64,000 nucleotides of DNA, taken from Pelagibacteraceae bacterium AG-439-F23 (GTDB taxonomy: Bacteria; Pseudomonadota; Alphaproteobacteria; Pelagibacterales; Pelagibacteraceae). The stretch covers positions 38,953 through 102,952 of the forward strand of contig QCPT01000001.1 of NCBI GenBank assembly GCA_003212415.1, written 5' to 3'. The position numbers and the translations under genes were made by a program. Positions 1 through 8,623 of this stretch are shown piece after piece (the stretch's first letter is position 1; every line of letters begins with the position of its first letter). The notes under the pieces are model-generated. The model was not told the DNA's origin and did not search any database. It saw only the letters and a list, made by a program, of their open reading frames with translations.

Positions 1-666
1 TCCATTTTGTTTTTTTATAATTTTAGAAATTATATTTAATTTTCTATTTGCCAATGGTGAATATTCAATAAATTTCTGATTTTTTGGTATTTTTTGTTTA
101 ATTAATTTTTCTATTAATTGTAATTTTGTTTTCTTCTCAAAAAACCGCAAGCATTTGTTTTTATTAATAATGTATTTTTCAAACCAATCATTATCTTTAT
201 TTATGAATTGTTTAATAGGCAGTGCATCAAAAAATTCATTAGCTATGAATATAGAAGGACAATTGGAAATTTTTTTTAAATCATTTATCCAATTTATATT
301 TTTAAAATTTATTTTTTTTCTTTGTATTTTTTTTAAATATGGACTTTTTTCATAAATAATAAAATTAGAACTTGATTGAAATTTTTTAAAATTTTTAATT
401 GTTTTTAAAATTTGAAACATCATTTCACCATTGCCCGCTCCAAGTTCAACTATATTAATTTTTTTTGGGGATCCCATATTCTCCCAAAAAGATATTAGCC
501 ATATCAAAATCATTTCAGAAAATATGATCGATATGTTTGGAGAAGTTACAAAATCACCTTTATAACCTATGGGATTTTTGCTCATGTAATACCCTTTGGT
601 TTTGTCATACAAAACTTTATTAATAAATTTGTCTAATGGAATTTTGCTATTGTTTTTTAGAAACAT
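1..666 (-). CDS. MidA-like SAM-dependent methyltransferase, 3' part missing
   Basis: The reading frame begins at the ATG whose complement is 664-666 and stays open for 222 codons to the window edge, so the C-terminus is missing. Near residues 28-43 it has a YYM-SKNPIGYKGDFVTSP-like stretch, followed around residue 68 by VELGAGNGEMM, a class I SAM-binding glycine motif. A later NEFFDALP segment also fits the family. Together these match the MidA/NDUFAF7 family (COG1565, DUF185), which methylates an arginine of a complex I subunit in mitochondria; the bacterial substrate is not established. It overlaps the end of lgt by 20 bp and is probably co-transcribed with it. The family call is firm, the function is inferred. 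Confidence 0.8.
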   Translation of the reverse strand, partial: MFLKNNSKIPLDKFINKVLYDKTKGYYMSKNPIGYKGDFVTSPNISIIFSEMILIWLISFWENMGSPKKINIVELGAGNGEMMFQILKTIKNFKKFQSSSNFIIYEKSPYLKKIQRKKINFKNINWINDLKKISNCPSIFIANEFFDALPIKQFINKDNDWFEKYIINKNKCLRFFEKKTKLQLIEKLIKQKIPKNQKFIEYSPLANRKLNIISKIIKKQNG

Positions 667-1423
667 ATTTAATTTGAAATAACATAATACCTGCTATAAA
701 AAATATAATACTTATTATTTGCCCTAAGCTCATATTAAATAAGATCAATCCTATGTGAGAATCTGGTTCTCTAGTAAATTCTATAAAAAATCTAAATATA
801 GAGTAAAAAATTACAAATAAGGATGAAATCAAACCATTTTTCTTTGATATATTTTTATAAACTAAATTTAAAATAATAAATAAAACTATTCCTTCAAAAA
901 TTGCTTCATAAATTTGAGAAGGGTGTCTGCTTAAACCATCAACTTGAATAAATTTCACTGACCAAATTACATCGGTTACTCTTCCATATAGTTCTGAGTT
1001 AATGAAGTTTGCAATTCTTCCTAAAAATATTCCTATTGGACAAGTTAAGGCAACTAAATCTAAATAATAAAAAATATTTTGATTATTTTTCTTAGAAAAT
1101 ATGTAAGTTGCAAATATAACACCAATTACAGCACCATGAAATGACATCCCTCCATTCCAAATCATAGGTATTTCAGTTAAATTATTTAAATAATACAAAG
1201 GGTTATAAATAAAAACATAACCCAATCTTCCCCCTATTATTATTCCAAGAATTATATAAACGATATAATCATCAAATTGTTTTTTTTTATTTTGGTCATT
1301 TATTAGAATTTTATTGCAATATATCCAACCAAATATTAGACCAAATATATAAGCTAAAGAATACCATCTAACTTCAATAGAAAACACTTGAAATGCAACA
1401 GGATCAAAATTATTGATAAACAT
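647..1423 (-). CDS. lgt: Prolipoprotein diacylglyceryl transferase
   Basis: Lgt is an inner-membrane enzyme that transfers diacylglycerol from phosphatidylglycerol to the lipobox cysteine of prolipoproteins, the first step of lipoprotein maturation. The 258-residue protein has several membrane segments. It carries GGMSFHG at 91-97 with the conserved histidine at 96, the signature GRIANFINSELYGR at 135-148 and HPSQIYEA at 167-174. Length is normal for the family. The methyltransferase gene downstream overlaps it by 20 bp. BamD in the same window is a likely client. The start is the only ATG that keeps the first membrane segment. Confidence 0.97.
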   Translation of the reverse strand: MFINNFDPVAFQVFSIEVRWYSLAYIFGLIFGWIYCNKILINDQNKKKQFDDYIVYIILGIIIGGRLGYVFIYNPLYYLNNLTEIPMIWNGGMSFHGAVIGVIFATYIFSKKNNQNIFYYLDLVALTCPIGIFLGRIANFINSELYGRVTDVIWSVKFIQVDGLSRHPSQIYEAIFEGIVLFIILNLVYKNISKKNGLISSLFVIFYSIFRFFIEFTREPDSHIGLILFNMSLGQIISIIFFIAGIMLFQIKYVSKKQ

Positions 1424-1470
1424 TAATAAATTTTATTATAAGTATAATATATATTTGGTAATTAATTATT

Positions 1471-1725
1471 ATGTCAAAATCAAGATTTGTCCTAGATAAA
1501 TTTGCAAAACTTATAGAACAAGGATTATTAAGTTATAAAGATCTTAGCGATGAAATATTAAATATATTAAAATCTAAAAGAGATGAAATAATTTTTAGAA
1601 TGAAAATTGTAAGTAAAGAAGAATTTGAAATTTTGAATAAAAGAGTTGATTCTTTAGAAAAAAAATTAAATGAAATAAAGAAAAAAAAATCTTCAAAAAA
1701 AACTAAACGGGCAAAACGATCTTAA
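1471..1725 (+). CDS. UbiK-like (BMFP domain) accessory protein
   Basis: This is a small 84-residue protein with an amphipathic N-terminal half, a central MKIVSKEEFEIL segment and a lysine-rich coiled-coil C-terminus. The central segment resembles the LDLVSREEFD block of UbiK/YqiC (COG2960). UbiK is an accessory factor of aerobic ubiquinone biosynthesis that trimerises through its coiled coil; older work described the family as membrane fusogenic. It is transcribed divergently from lgt with 47 bp between them, and its last 23 bp overlap the histidine kinase gene on the other strand. Homology is good over a short length, so the exact role is inferred. Confidence 0.75.
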   Translation: MSKSRFVLDKFAKLIEQGLLSYKDLSDEILNILKSKRDEIIFRMKIVSKEEFEILNKRVDSLEKKLNEIKKKKSSKKTKRAKRS

Positions 1726-3016
1726 CTTTTAACCCACCTAAATTTGATTTTTCAAAATTAATATCTCCACCATGAGATTTTACTATATCTGAAGAAATTG
1801 ATAAACCAAGCCCAACACTTGATTTTGTTTCCGATCTACTTTTATCAATTTTGTAAAATGGTTTAATTACATTTTCATATTCAGTCTTTGGAATACCAGG
1901 TCCATCATCTTCTATTGATATGACAATGTTTGATTGTTGTTTTTTAATTATAATCTTTATTTTTTTTCCATATTTTATTGAGTTATCAATTAAATTATTG
2001 ATACATCTTTGAATTAAATTTTTTCTTCCATTAAAATAAATTTTACTATCAAAATCTTTTAAAATGTTTGGGTTTTCATATTTATATATTATATTTTCTA
2101 AAAGTTCAGATAAATCAAATGTTTCTGTTTTATCTATTGCTCCAGTACTTGCGAATTGAAGGTAATCATTTAACATTTTTTCCATTTCATCCACATCCAT
2201 TGATAGCTTCTTGGATAAATTTTTATCTTTTATCATTTCTAGTTGGAGTTTTATTCTAGTTAATGGAGTTCTTAAATCATGACTAATTCCAGATAACATC
2301 TCAGATCTTTGGTTTAAATGCCGTATTATTCTTTCTCTCATCTTGTTAAATTCTAATCCTGCTTTTCTAATTTCTAAAGCACCGGAAGGCCTAAATTCGT
2401 CTATATCTTCTCCTCTGCCAAATCTTTCAGAAGCTTCTGCAAGTTTTATTATTGGTCTTGTTTGATTTTTTAAAAATATAATTGCAATTGTTATCATTAA
2501 TATAGCTGGCACTGTAATCCACAGTCCAAAAACTCTAGCTGAACTGCTAGTTAATCTTTCTCTTGGTATATAAAATTGAAAATATCCTTTTGAATATTTT
2601 ATTTTTAAATCGATAACTTTTTTAAGACTAGTTGTATTAAATGAATATTCTAAATTTTTTTTTTTTAATTCTCTTCTTAGAGATCTGTCTATAGGGCTAA
2701 ACCATCTTTCTTTAAATTCTTCTGGCAATATCTTGTCCGGTTCGTATTTTATGTTAATTCCCAAATGATCTTTAAATAAAATAATAATGAAATCTTTATT
2801 AGTTTCGTCATTATCATATGCATCGATAAATGTTTTTACTTCAGACACAAGTGCTCTTGTCATTCCAGAATTTGTTTTAATCCACAAGCTATCAAAAAAT
2901 ACTATTGAAATTATAGTTTGAAGCACAATAATTGGAACTGCAACAATTAGAAGACCTCTATAAAATAATCTTTTTGGAAGTAAATTTTTTATAAATTTAT
3001 TCAATCCATAAAACAT
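1703..3016 (-). CDS. EnvZ-like sensor histidine kinase
   Basis: Membrane sensor kinase of the two-component pair with the OmpR-type regulator just upstream. The chosen start (ATG at 3014-3016) follows a strong AGGAGAAGG Shine-Dalgarno and gives 437 residues; an 18-residue extension is possible but would run deeper into the regulator gene. Membrane segments lie near 18-42 and 163-182 and flank a periplasmic region. A HAMP-like linker follows, then the H-box SHDLRTPLTR with the phosphorylated histidine near 246. The C-terminal ATPase has the N-box (CINNLIDNSIKYG), DDGPGIP and GLGLSI. The H-box is of the EnvZ type. The stimulus cannot be read from the sequence. Confidence 0.93.
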   Translation of the reverse strand: MFYGLNKFIKNLLPKRLFYRGLLIVAVPIIVLQTIISIVFFDSLWIKTNSGMTRALVSEVKTFIDAYDNDETNKDFIIILFKDHLGINIKYEPDKILPEEFKERWFSPIDRSLRRELKKKNLEYSFNTTSLKKVIDLKIKYSKGYFQFYIPRERLTSSSARVFGLWITVPAILMITIAIIFLKNQTRPIIKLAEASERFGRGEDIDEFRPSGALEIRKAGLEFNKMRERIIRHLNQRSEMLSGISHDLRTPLTRIKLQLEMIKDKNLSKKLSMDVDEMEKMLNDYLQFASTGAIDKTETFDLSELLENIIYKYENPNILKDFDSKIYFNGRKNLIQRCINNLIDNSIKYGKKIKIIIKKQQSNIVISIEDDGPGIPKTEYENVIKPFYKIDKSRSETKSSVGLGLSISSDIVKSHGGDINFEKSNLGGLKVKIVLPV

Positions 3017-3674
3017 ATCCTTCTCCTCTAATTGTTTGTAAATATTTTGGACTTTTGGGATTTTCTTCAATTTTTTTTCTTAATCTTGTAATTATGACAT
3101 CTATGGATCTTTCTTTCTCTAAGTCTATTAAATTGCCTATGTCTTCTCTCTGAAAAATTTTTCCAGGAGAATTAATCATTTTTTCTAAAATTATTTTTTC
3201 AGTATTATTTATTTTTAAGCTTTGTTGGTTTCTATAAATGAACAACTTATTTAGATCTATTTTAATACTTCCAAACTCTATTATTCTTTTTAAATCTTCA
3301 GTTTTAGTTTTATTTAAAATATTATTAATTCTCAAAATTAATTCTTTTGGCTCAAAAGGCTTTGCCAAATAATCATCAGCCCCAATTTCTAAACCCTCAA
3401 CTCGCTCAGAAGCCTCTCCTTTTGCTGTTAATAATATAATTGGTGTATCTAATTTTTTTTTATTTTCATTTGTAAATTCCAACCCACTTTTTCCTGGCAT
3501 CATTATATCTAGTACAATTAAATCAAATTTAATTATTTTGACCTTTTCTAAAGCATCTTCCGAACTTTTTGCTGTTGTAACAAGATAATTATTTTGATTT
3601 AAAAATTGTTTAACCAATTCTCTTATTCCATCATCATCATCTACTACTAATATATGAGCTTTATAATTTTCCAT
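2997..3674 (-). CDS. OmpR-family response regulator
   Basis: Cytoplasmic DNA-binding response regulator of 225 residues. The receiver domain has the acidic cluster VDDDD at 11-15, phosphoacceptor Asp56 in LIVLDIMMP, and the conserved KP pair in DYLAKPF near 107. A winged-helix output domain follows, ending in the typical RGEGYVLW segment. The kinase gene downstream overlaps it by 20 bp and the MarR gene upstream overlaps it by 14 bp, so marR, regulator and kinase form one operon. It is OmpR-like by domain order; its target genes are unknown. Confidence 0.94.
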   Translation of the reverse strand: MENYKAHILVVDDDDGIRELVKQFLNQNNYLVTTAKSSEDALEKVKIIKFDLIVLDIMMPGKSGLEFTNENKKKLDTPIILLTAKGEASERVEGLEIGADDYLAKPFEPKELILRINNILNKTKTEDLKRIIEFGSIKIDLNKLFIYRNQQSLKINNTEKIILEKMINSPGKIFQREDIGNLIDLEKERSIDVIITRLRKKIEENPKSPKYLQTIRGEGYVLWIE

Positions 3675-4104
3675 TTATTATTTTTTTTAAAACACTGTCG
3701 AAACTAATTACTTCTTCAGATTTTGAATTTAAAAAAGCTTTGTAAATTCTTTTTTTCTGTATTGAAAAAATTTCATTAAATAATTTTATTCCATATTCTG
3801 TTAAAAATACATGTTTTATCCTTGTATCTTTTTCATTTTTTTTAAAGGTAATTACATTTAGTTTAATTAGATCTTTTAAAACTCTATTTAGACTTTGCTT
3901 AGTTATTTTTAGTTTTTTAAGAAGTTCCGAAATGGTTATGCCTTCATATAATGATATTAAATGAATTACTTTGCTATGGGCTATTCCTATAGAATATTTG
4001 TCTAATATTTTTTTGACATCAGAGACCGTTTCTCTGTATCCCACAAATATTTTTTCTATATATTGTTTTAATTCTTGATCTTTTAAATATAAAAGTTTTT
4101 TCAT
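3661..4104 (-). CDS. MarR-family transcriptional regulator
   Basis: A 147-residue winged-helix protein. The helix-turn-helix region is GITISELLKKLKITKQSLNR around residues 55-74, followed by a charged wing (KNEKDTRIKHVFLTEYG). This is the usual MarR layout, with helices on both sides for dimerisation. It is the first gene of the operon with the two-component system and faces ilvE across 60 bp, so it could control itself, the operon or ilvE. The ligand and operator are not known; autoregulation is the common pattern in this family. Confidence 0.85.
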   Translation of the reverse strand: MKKLLYLKDQELKQYIEKIFVGYRETVSDVKKILDKYSIGIAHSKVIHLISLYEGITISELLKKLKITKQSLNRVLKDLIKLNVITFKKNEKDTRIKHVFLTEYGIKLFNEIFSIQKKRIYKAFLNSKSEEVISFDSVLKKIINGKL

Positions 4105-4118
4105 ATTGGTAAGTTATA

Positions 4119-4147
4119 TTGACATATTATATATACAAATATATTTT
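4119..4147 (+). promoter_or_regulatory. Candidate sigma70 promoter for ilvE
   Basis: A perfect -35 box TTGACA (4119-4124) is followed after 17 bp by TATTTT (4142-4147), 17 bp before the ilvE ATG. The region is nearly all A and T, so chance matches to a -10 box are common, but the -35 box is exact. It lies in the divergent space with marR. Confidence 0.45.
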
Positions 4148-4164
4148 TTAAAAAAAAAAATCTA

Positions 4165-5046
4165 ATGATACCCTTCGATAAAAGAGACGGAAAAATTTGG
4201 TACAATAATGATCTTGTTGATTGGCAGGATGCAAAATTACACGTAATTAGTCATGGACTTCATTATGCAAGTTTAATTTTTGAAGGACTTAGAGTTTACG
4301 AAGGTGAAATTTTTAAGCTAGAAGAACATACAGATAGACTTTTCCATTCAGCCAAAAGAATGGATATAAAAATTCCATATACAAAAGATGAAATTAATAA
4401 TGCATGTAAAAAAATAGTTTCTGTGCAAAAAGTTCAAAATGGATATGTAAGGCCATTTGCTTGGAGAGGCAGCGAAATGATGGGTGTTTCAGCGCAACAA
4501 ACAAAAATTAATGTTGCAATAGCTACCTGGGAGTGGGGAGACTACTTTGATTCAAAATTAAAAATTGAAGGAATAAAATTAAATATTTCAAATTGGAGAA
4601 GACCAGCGCCTAATACAATACCGTGGGATAGCAAAGCCGCAGGATTATACATGATTTGTACTTTATCCAAACATGAAGCAGAAAGACAAGGCTATAGCGA
4701 GTCGCTTATGCTAGATCATGATGGCAATGTAGCAGAGTCTACTAGTGCAAATGTTTTTTTTAAAGATAATAATGGAGAGCTACATACACCTATCCCAGAT
4801 TGTTTTTTAGATGGTATAACAAGAAGAACTGTAATTGAAATTGCAAAATCAAAAAATATAAAAGTTCACGAAAGAAAAATATCACCAGACGAACTTTCTA
4901 ATTTTGTAGGTTGTTTTTTAACAGGAACAGCGGCAGAGATAACACCCGTTTCCCAAATTGCTGAAAATAATTATAAAGTATGTGATCTTATTTTAGACTT
5001 ATCAGCGAGCTATGGAAAATTAGTTAGAAAGAAAAAAGCAGCTTAA
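4165..5046 (+). CDS. ilvE: Branched-chain amino acid aminotransferase
   Basis: This PLP enzyme of fold type IV performs the last transamination for valine, leucine and isoleucine, using glutamate as amino donor. The 293 residues match the family length. The N-terminal SHGLHYASLIFEGLRVY motif, Lys157 in PWDSKAAGLYM as the likely Schiff-base lysine, and the EST-SANVFF cofactor-binding segment near 191-198 are all present. It stands alone on the plus strand between divergent marR and convergent pgsA; its stop codon interlocks with that of pgsA in a 4-bp TTAA. D-amino acid transaminase is a related alternative, but the N-terminal motif fits IlvE. Confidence 0.93.
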   Translation: MIPFDKRDGKIWYNNDLVDWQDAKLHVISHGLHYASLIFEGLRVYEGEIFKLEEHTDRLFHSAKRMDIKIPYTKDEINNACKKIVSVQKVQNGYVRPFAWRGSEMMGVSAQQTKINVAIATWEWGDYFDSKLKIEGIKLNISNWRRPAPNTIPWDSKAAGLYMICTLSKHEAERQGYSESLMLDHDGNVAESTSANVFFKDNNGELHTPIPDCFLDGITRRTVIEIAKSKNIKVHERKISPDELSNFVGCFLTGTAAEITPVSQIAENNYKVCDLILDLSASYGKLVRKKKAA

Positions 5047-5627
5047 TTTTTATTATCTTCAGATATAGCGTGATCTATGCCTTTTCTTAAATACTCATAA
5101 CCAGTATAAAGAGTAAGGAATGCAGATAACCATAGAAGAATAATTCCAATTGTTTGGGCATTGTAATCTTGAAAATTAACTATTTTATTTCCAGTTTCAC
5201 CAGTAAGTAGAGCTGAAATTGCAAACATTTGTAAGAAAGTTTTAGCTTTTGCCAAATTAGACACAGGAAGTTTAATTTTTCCTCCTGCTAAAAATTCTCT
5301 TAATCCTGAGACTAATATTTCTCTAGTTAAAATTATGATTGCTGCAATTACTTCATAATTTTTTATTGTTCCATCCATAACTAATAATATTAAAGCTGTT
5401 GCCACAATAATTTTATCTGCAATAGGGTCTAACAATTCTCCAAGCTTAGATTCTTCCTTATACATTCTCGCCAATAATCCATCTAAAAAATCCGTAAAAG
5501 ATGCAATTACAAATAATGCAAAAGGAATAACATCTCCGTAAAATCCAGGAAGATAAAAAGCAAAAACAAATATAGGAACTATAATAATTCTTCCTATTGT
5601 CAGATAATTTGGAAATTTAAATTTCAT
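5043..5627 (-). CDS. pgsA: Phosphatidylglycerophosphate synthase
   Basis: PgsA is an inner-membrane enzyme that makes phosphatidylglycerophosphate from CDP-diacylglycerol and glycerol 3-phosphate, the committed step to phosphatidylglycerol. The 194-residue, multi-pass protein has the complete CDP-alcohol phosphotransferase motif: Asp46, Asp49-Gly50, Ala53-Arg54, Gly63, Asp67 and Asp71. Its ATG overlaps the uvrC stop codon (ATGA), so it is the last gene of the uvrB-folM-folB-uvrC-pgsA unit. Phosphatidylglycerol is also the lipid donor for the Lgt enzyme nearby. Confidence 0.95.
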   Translation of the reverse strand: MKFKFPNYLTIGRIIIVPIFVFAFYLPGFYGDVIPFALFVIASFTDFLDGLLARMYKEESKLGELLDPIADKIIVATALILLVMDGTIKNYEVIAAIIILTREILVSGLREFLAGGKIKLPVSNLAKAKTFLQMFAISALLTGETGNKIVNFQDYNAQTIGIILLWLSAFLTLYTGYEYLRKGIDHAISEDNKN

Positions 5628-7459
5628 TCGTGGAAAAAATTATATATTTTTTTTGCAACTTTTTCCTCAACTCCTTCTACTGATTTGATTTCATCTAAAC
5701 TTGCCGATTCAACGGCTCTAGCAGAGCCAAAATGGTTCAATAATGCTCTTTTTCTGTTAGAGCCTACACCTTGTATCTGATCTAATAGGGATTTGCTTAT
5801 ATTTTTCTTTCTTTTAGCTCTATGCGCACTGATAGCAAATCTATGAGCCTCATCTCTTAATCTTTGAAGAAAGAATAGGGAAGGGTCATTTTTAAGAAAT
5901 TTATATCTTTTTCCATTATGAAAGAATGTTTCATCACCACTATTTCTGAACTTTCCTTTTGCTATTGCTATAATTGGAATATCATAAAGACCAAGTTCAT
6001 TTAATGTCTCTCTAGCAATAGAATATTGGCCTTTTCCACCGTCTATTAAAACTAAATCAGGAAAAGATAGGTAATTACCCTTTTCTTCAACAGCTCTTTT
6101 AAATCTTCTATTTAAAACTTCTTTCATCATTCCATAATCATCTTGTTTATTTTGTTTTATTTTAATATTGAATTTTCTGTATCTTTTTTTGACAAACCCT
6201 TCTTCACCATAAGTAATTAAAGCACCTACACTGTCAGTTCCTTGTATGTGGCTATTATCATAAACTTCAACAAGTTTAAGATTTGAATCTAAATCAAATT
6301 TTTTTGCAATCTCATCTAACAGTCCTCTATTATTTTGACTTTCATAAAGTTTTCTATTTAAGCTATCTTTTGCATTTTTAATTGCTTGATTTATTACTTT
6401 AAGTTTAGAACCTTTTTTTGCTATTGAAATTTTTATTTGTTTATTTTCTTTTTGAGATAAAGTTTTTTCTATTAAAGATTTTTCTTTAATATCATTACTT
6501 AATATAATTGAATTTGGCACACTTTTATTTTCATAAAATTGAGTAACAAAAGAATTTAGTATTTCTTTTAAACTTTCATCTGGATCATGTTTTGGGAAAA
6601 AAGCTTGATTTCCCCAATTCTGTTTAGATCTATAAAAAAAAATTTGAATGCAAGTTTTGCCAGATTCTTTATATCCAGCAATAACATCTGCATCTATTAG
6701 GTTTGCTTCATTTATTTTTAGAGATGATTGAATTATATTAAGTGATTTAATTTTATCTCTTAATATAACAGCTTTTTCAAAATCAAGTTCTTCACTAGCT
6801 TTTTCCATTTGAACAGAAAGATTTTTTTGGATTTTTCTATATTTTCCACTACTAAGAAATTCATCGGCGGCCTCGACAAGTTTTGCATAATCTTCTTTGC
6901 TAATTTTACCCCCACAAGGTCCAGCACAACGTTTAAGATAATAATTAAAACATGTTTTGTTACCTGCTTTAACTTGTTTGTCTGTACAAGATCTTAATAA
7001 AAATATTTTTTGAAGAGTTTTTATTGCGCTATTAACTGCAATTGGACTAGCAAAAGGACCGTAGTACCGTCCAGGTCTATTTTTTGCGCCACGATGTTTT
7101 TCAATACGAGGAAAATCATGTTCAGATAAAAAAATATAAGGAAAAGATTTATCGTCTTTTAACAGAATATTAAATTTAGGTTTATATTTTTTTATTAAAT
7201 TTGCTTCTAAAAGAAGAGCTTCGCTTTCATTTGATGTAGTAGTTATCTCGAGCTTTTTTGTTTGAGATAACATTCTCTCAGTTCTTATTATGTGATTTTT
7301 TTCAGATACGTAGTTTTTTAATCTATTAGTAAGATTTTTAGCTTTACCCACATATAGAATTTCATTTTTAGCATTTAACATCCTGTAAACCCCAGGAAGC
7401 TTTGGCATTAACGGGAGTTCTTTTTTTATTACTTCTTTTCCAATATCAGAACTTATCAT
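5624..7459 (-). CDS. uvrC: Excinuclease ABC subunit C
   Basis: UvrC makes both incisions around DNA damage after UvrB loading in nucleotide excision repair. From the ATG at 7457-7459 the protein is 611 residues, close to the normal size. It has an N-terminal GIY-YIG nuclease domain ([18 protein letters not shown]), a cysteine-bearing segment, a UVR motif ([18 protein letters not shown]), an RNase H-like nuclease domain ([20 protein letters not shown]) and C-terminal helix-hairpin-helix repeats. A TTG at 7489 could extend it by ten residues but has less support. It overlaps folB by 14 bp. uvrA is not in the window. Confidence 0.97.
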   Translation of the reverse strand: MISSDIGKEVIKKELPLMPKLPGVYRMLNAKNEILYVGKAKNLTNRLKNYVSEKNHIIRTERMLSQTKKLEITTTSNESEALLLEANLIKKYKPKFNILLKDDKSFPYIFLSEHDFPRIEKHRGAKNRPGRYYGPFASPIAVNSAIKTLQKIFLLRSCTDKQVKAGNKTCFNYYLKRCAGPCGGKISKEDYAKLVEAADEFLSSGKYRKIQKNLSVQMEKASEELDFEKAVILRDKIKSLNIIQSSLKINEANLIDADVIAGYKESGKTCIQIFFYRSKQNWGNQAFFPKHDPDESLKEILNSFVTQFYENKSVPNSIILSNDIKEKSLIEKTLSQKENKQIKISIAKKGSKLKVINQAIKNAKDSLNRKLYESQNNRGLLDEIAKKFDLDSNLKLVEVYDNSHIQGTDSVGALITYGEEGFVKKRYRKFNIKIKQNKQDDYGMMKEVLNRRFKRAVEEKGNYLSFPDLVLIDGGKGQYSIARETLNELGLYDIPIIAIAKGKFRNSGDETFFHNGKRYKFLKNDPSLFFLQRLRDEAHRFAISAHRAKRKKNISKSLLDQIQGVGSNRKRALLNHFGSARAVESASLDEIKSVEGVEEKVAKKIYNFFHE

Positions 7460-7871
7460 GGCTTCTTTTTTTAGAAATCTGTATTCCAACTGATGAACAG
7501 TCTTTCATAATTTCTAATTTTTCAATTTGAAGAGTTATTTTATCAATTCTTTTGTCTTTAAATAGCTCATCAAAAACATCTTCGGCCAATGTTTCAAGAA
7601 AGTTATAATGTTTATTTTTAACTAGTTTCTTTATTAGTCTTACTATTCTAGCATAATTTACTATTGATTTTAGGTCTTTATCATTTGATGGCTTTTTGTC
7701 TTCGTAGTTAACTTCAAGAGAAAATTTTACTTTTTGTGATTTTTCTTTTTCAAAGTCGTAATAACCAAGTTTTAAATTTAAAATTAGTTCATTAATAAGA
7801 ATTTTCTTTTCGTAATTAAATAAACCTTTGTTCTTATCTATTTTTACAATTTTAAGGTTATTTTTTTTCAT
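7446..7871 (-). CDS. folB: Dihydroneopterin aldolase-like protein
   Basis: A 141-residue protein of the tunnelling-fold FolB family, which cleaves or epimerises dihydroneopterin in folate and pterin synthesis. The signature is the [18 protein letters not shown] strand pair near 37-54, then VNYARIV and the active-site region NFLETLAE with Glu93. About 22 residues precede the domain start. The folM-like gene upstream overlaps it by 4 bp (ATGA), supporting a joint pterin role. A dihydromonapterin-forming epimerase activity is possible; the sequence does not separate the two. Confidence 0.88.
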   Translation of the reverse strand: MKKNNLKIVKIDKNKGLFNYEKKILINELILNLKLGYYDFEKEKSQKVKFSLEVNYEDKKPSNDKDLKSIVNYARIVRLIKKLVKNKHYNFLETLAEDVFDELFKDKRIDKITLQIEKLEIMKDCSSVGIQISKKRSHDKF

Positions 7872-8623
7872 TCTTTACTTCCCATTATATCGGGTGTTTG
7901 CCAGTTTAAACTTTGACCGCTATCAACCGAAATTACTTGACCTGTAATAGATCTATTTTTAATAAAAAAGTCAACCGCATTACAGATTTGCTCAACGTCC
8001 ACTTGTCTTTTAAGAGGGGTAGCCATGTATTGTTTTTTAAAGTGTTTTGCTGATTGTCTTTTATTTTTTAAAGTTGGGCCTGGAGCTATTCCATTAACTC
8101 TTATATTTGGAGCAAGACTCATAGCGCTTGTTTTAGTAAGAGTATAGAGTCCAGTTTTGCTTATTGTGTATGAAAAAAAATATGGAGTTAGTTTAAAAAT
8201 TCTTTGATCAATTATGTTAATTATATTGTTATTTTTTCCTCTAATGTTTTTTGCGAATTCTTTTGATAAAAGTGCTGGTGTTCTTAAATTAGTTCTTAAA
8301 TGGCGTCCCCAACTATCAGTGGTAAAATTTTCAAGTTTATCGCTTTCAAATAGTGAAGCGTTATTAATCAAGCAATCAAAGTATTTTAATTGAGATTTGG
8401 CAAATTTTACTATTTTGTTAACATCTGTCTCTTTGCTTAAATCACCTTTAACCAAATATACTTTTGTTTTATTTTTTGATAATTCTTTCTTTAATTTTTC
8501 CGCACTTGATTTTGATTCATTGTAGTGAATTACTATTTCTACCCCAGGACCAGAAAGCTTTCTTGAAATTGCGGCTCCAATTCTTGTAGCACCTCCGGTG
8601 ATAATTATTTTATTTGCTTCCAT
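7868..8623 (-). CDS. folM: SDR-family pteridine reductase-like protein
   Basis: A 251-residue short-chain dehydrogenase with the NADP-binding motif GGATRIG at 10-16, the NNAS motif near 87-90 and the catalytic pair Tyr152/Lys156 (YTISK). Asp139 sits 13 residues before the tyrosine, where most SDRs carry serine. That Asp-Tyr-Lys set is the arrangement of pteridine reductase PTR1 and its bacterial relatives. With folB directly downstream, reduction of dihydromonapterin or dihydrofolate is likely. In organisms without folA this family can back up dihydrofolate reductase; whether that holds here is inference. It overlaps the end of uvrB by 19 bp. Confidence 0.83.
   Translation of the reverse strand: MEANKIIITGGATRIGAAISRKLSGPGVEIVIHYNESKSSAEKLKKELSKNKTKVYLVKGDLSKETDVNKIVKFAKSQLKYFDCLINNASLFESDKLENFTTDSWGRHLRTNLRTPALLSKEFAKNIRGKNNNIINIIDQRIFKLTPYFFSYTISKTGLYTLTKTSAMSLAPNIRVNGIAPGPTLKNKRQSAKHFKKQYMATPLKRQVDVEQICNAVDFFIKNRSITGQVISVDSGQSLNWQTPDIMGSKE

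Noticed and set aside
155..355. 66-residue frame on the plus strand
   Set aside because: It is antisense to the MidA-like gene, has a phenylalanine-rich AT-driven composition and no motif.
3016..3070. 18-residue N-terminal extension of the histidine kinase
   Set aside because: The ATG at 3016 has a strong Shine-Dalgarno; the extension lies fully inside the regulator gene.
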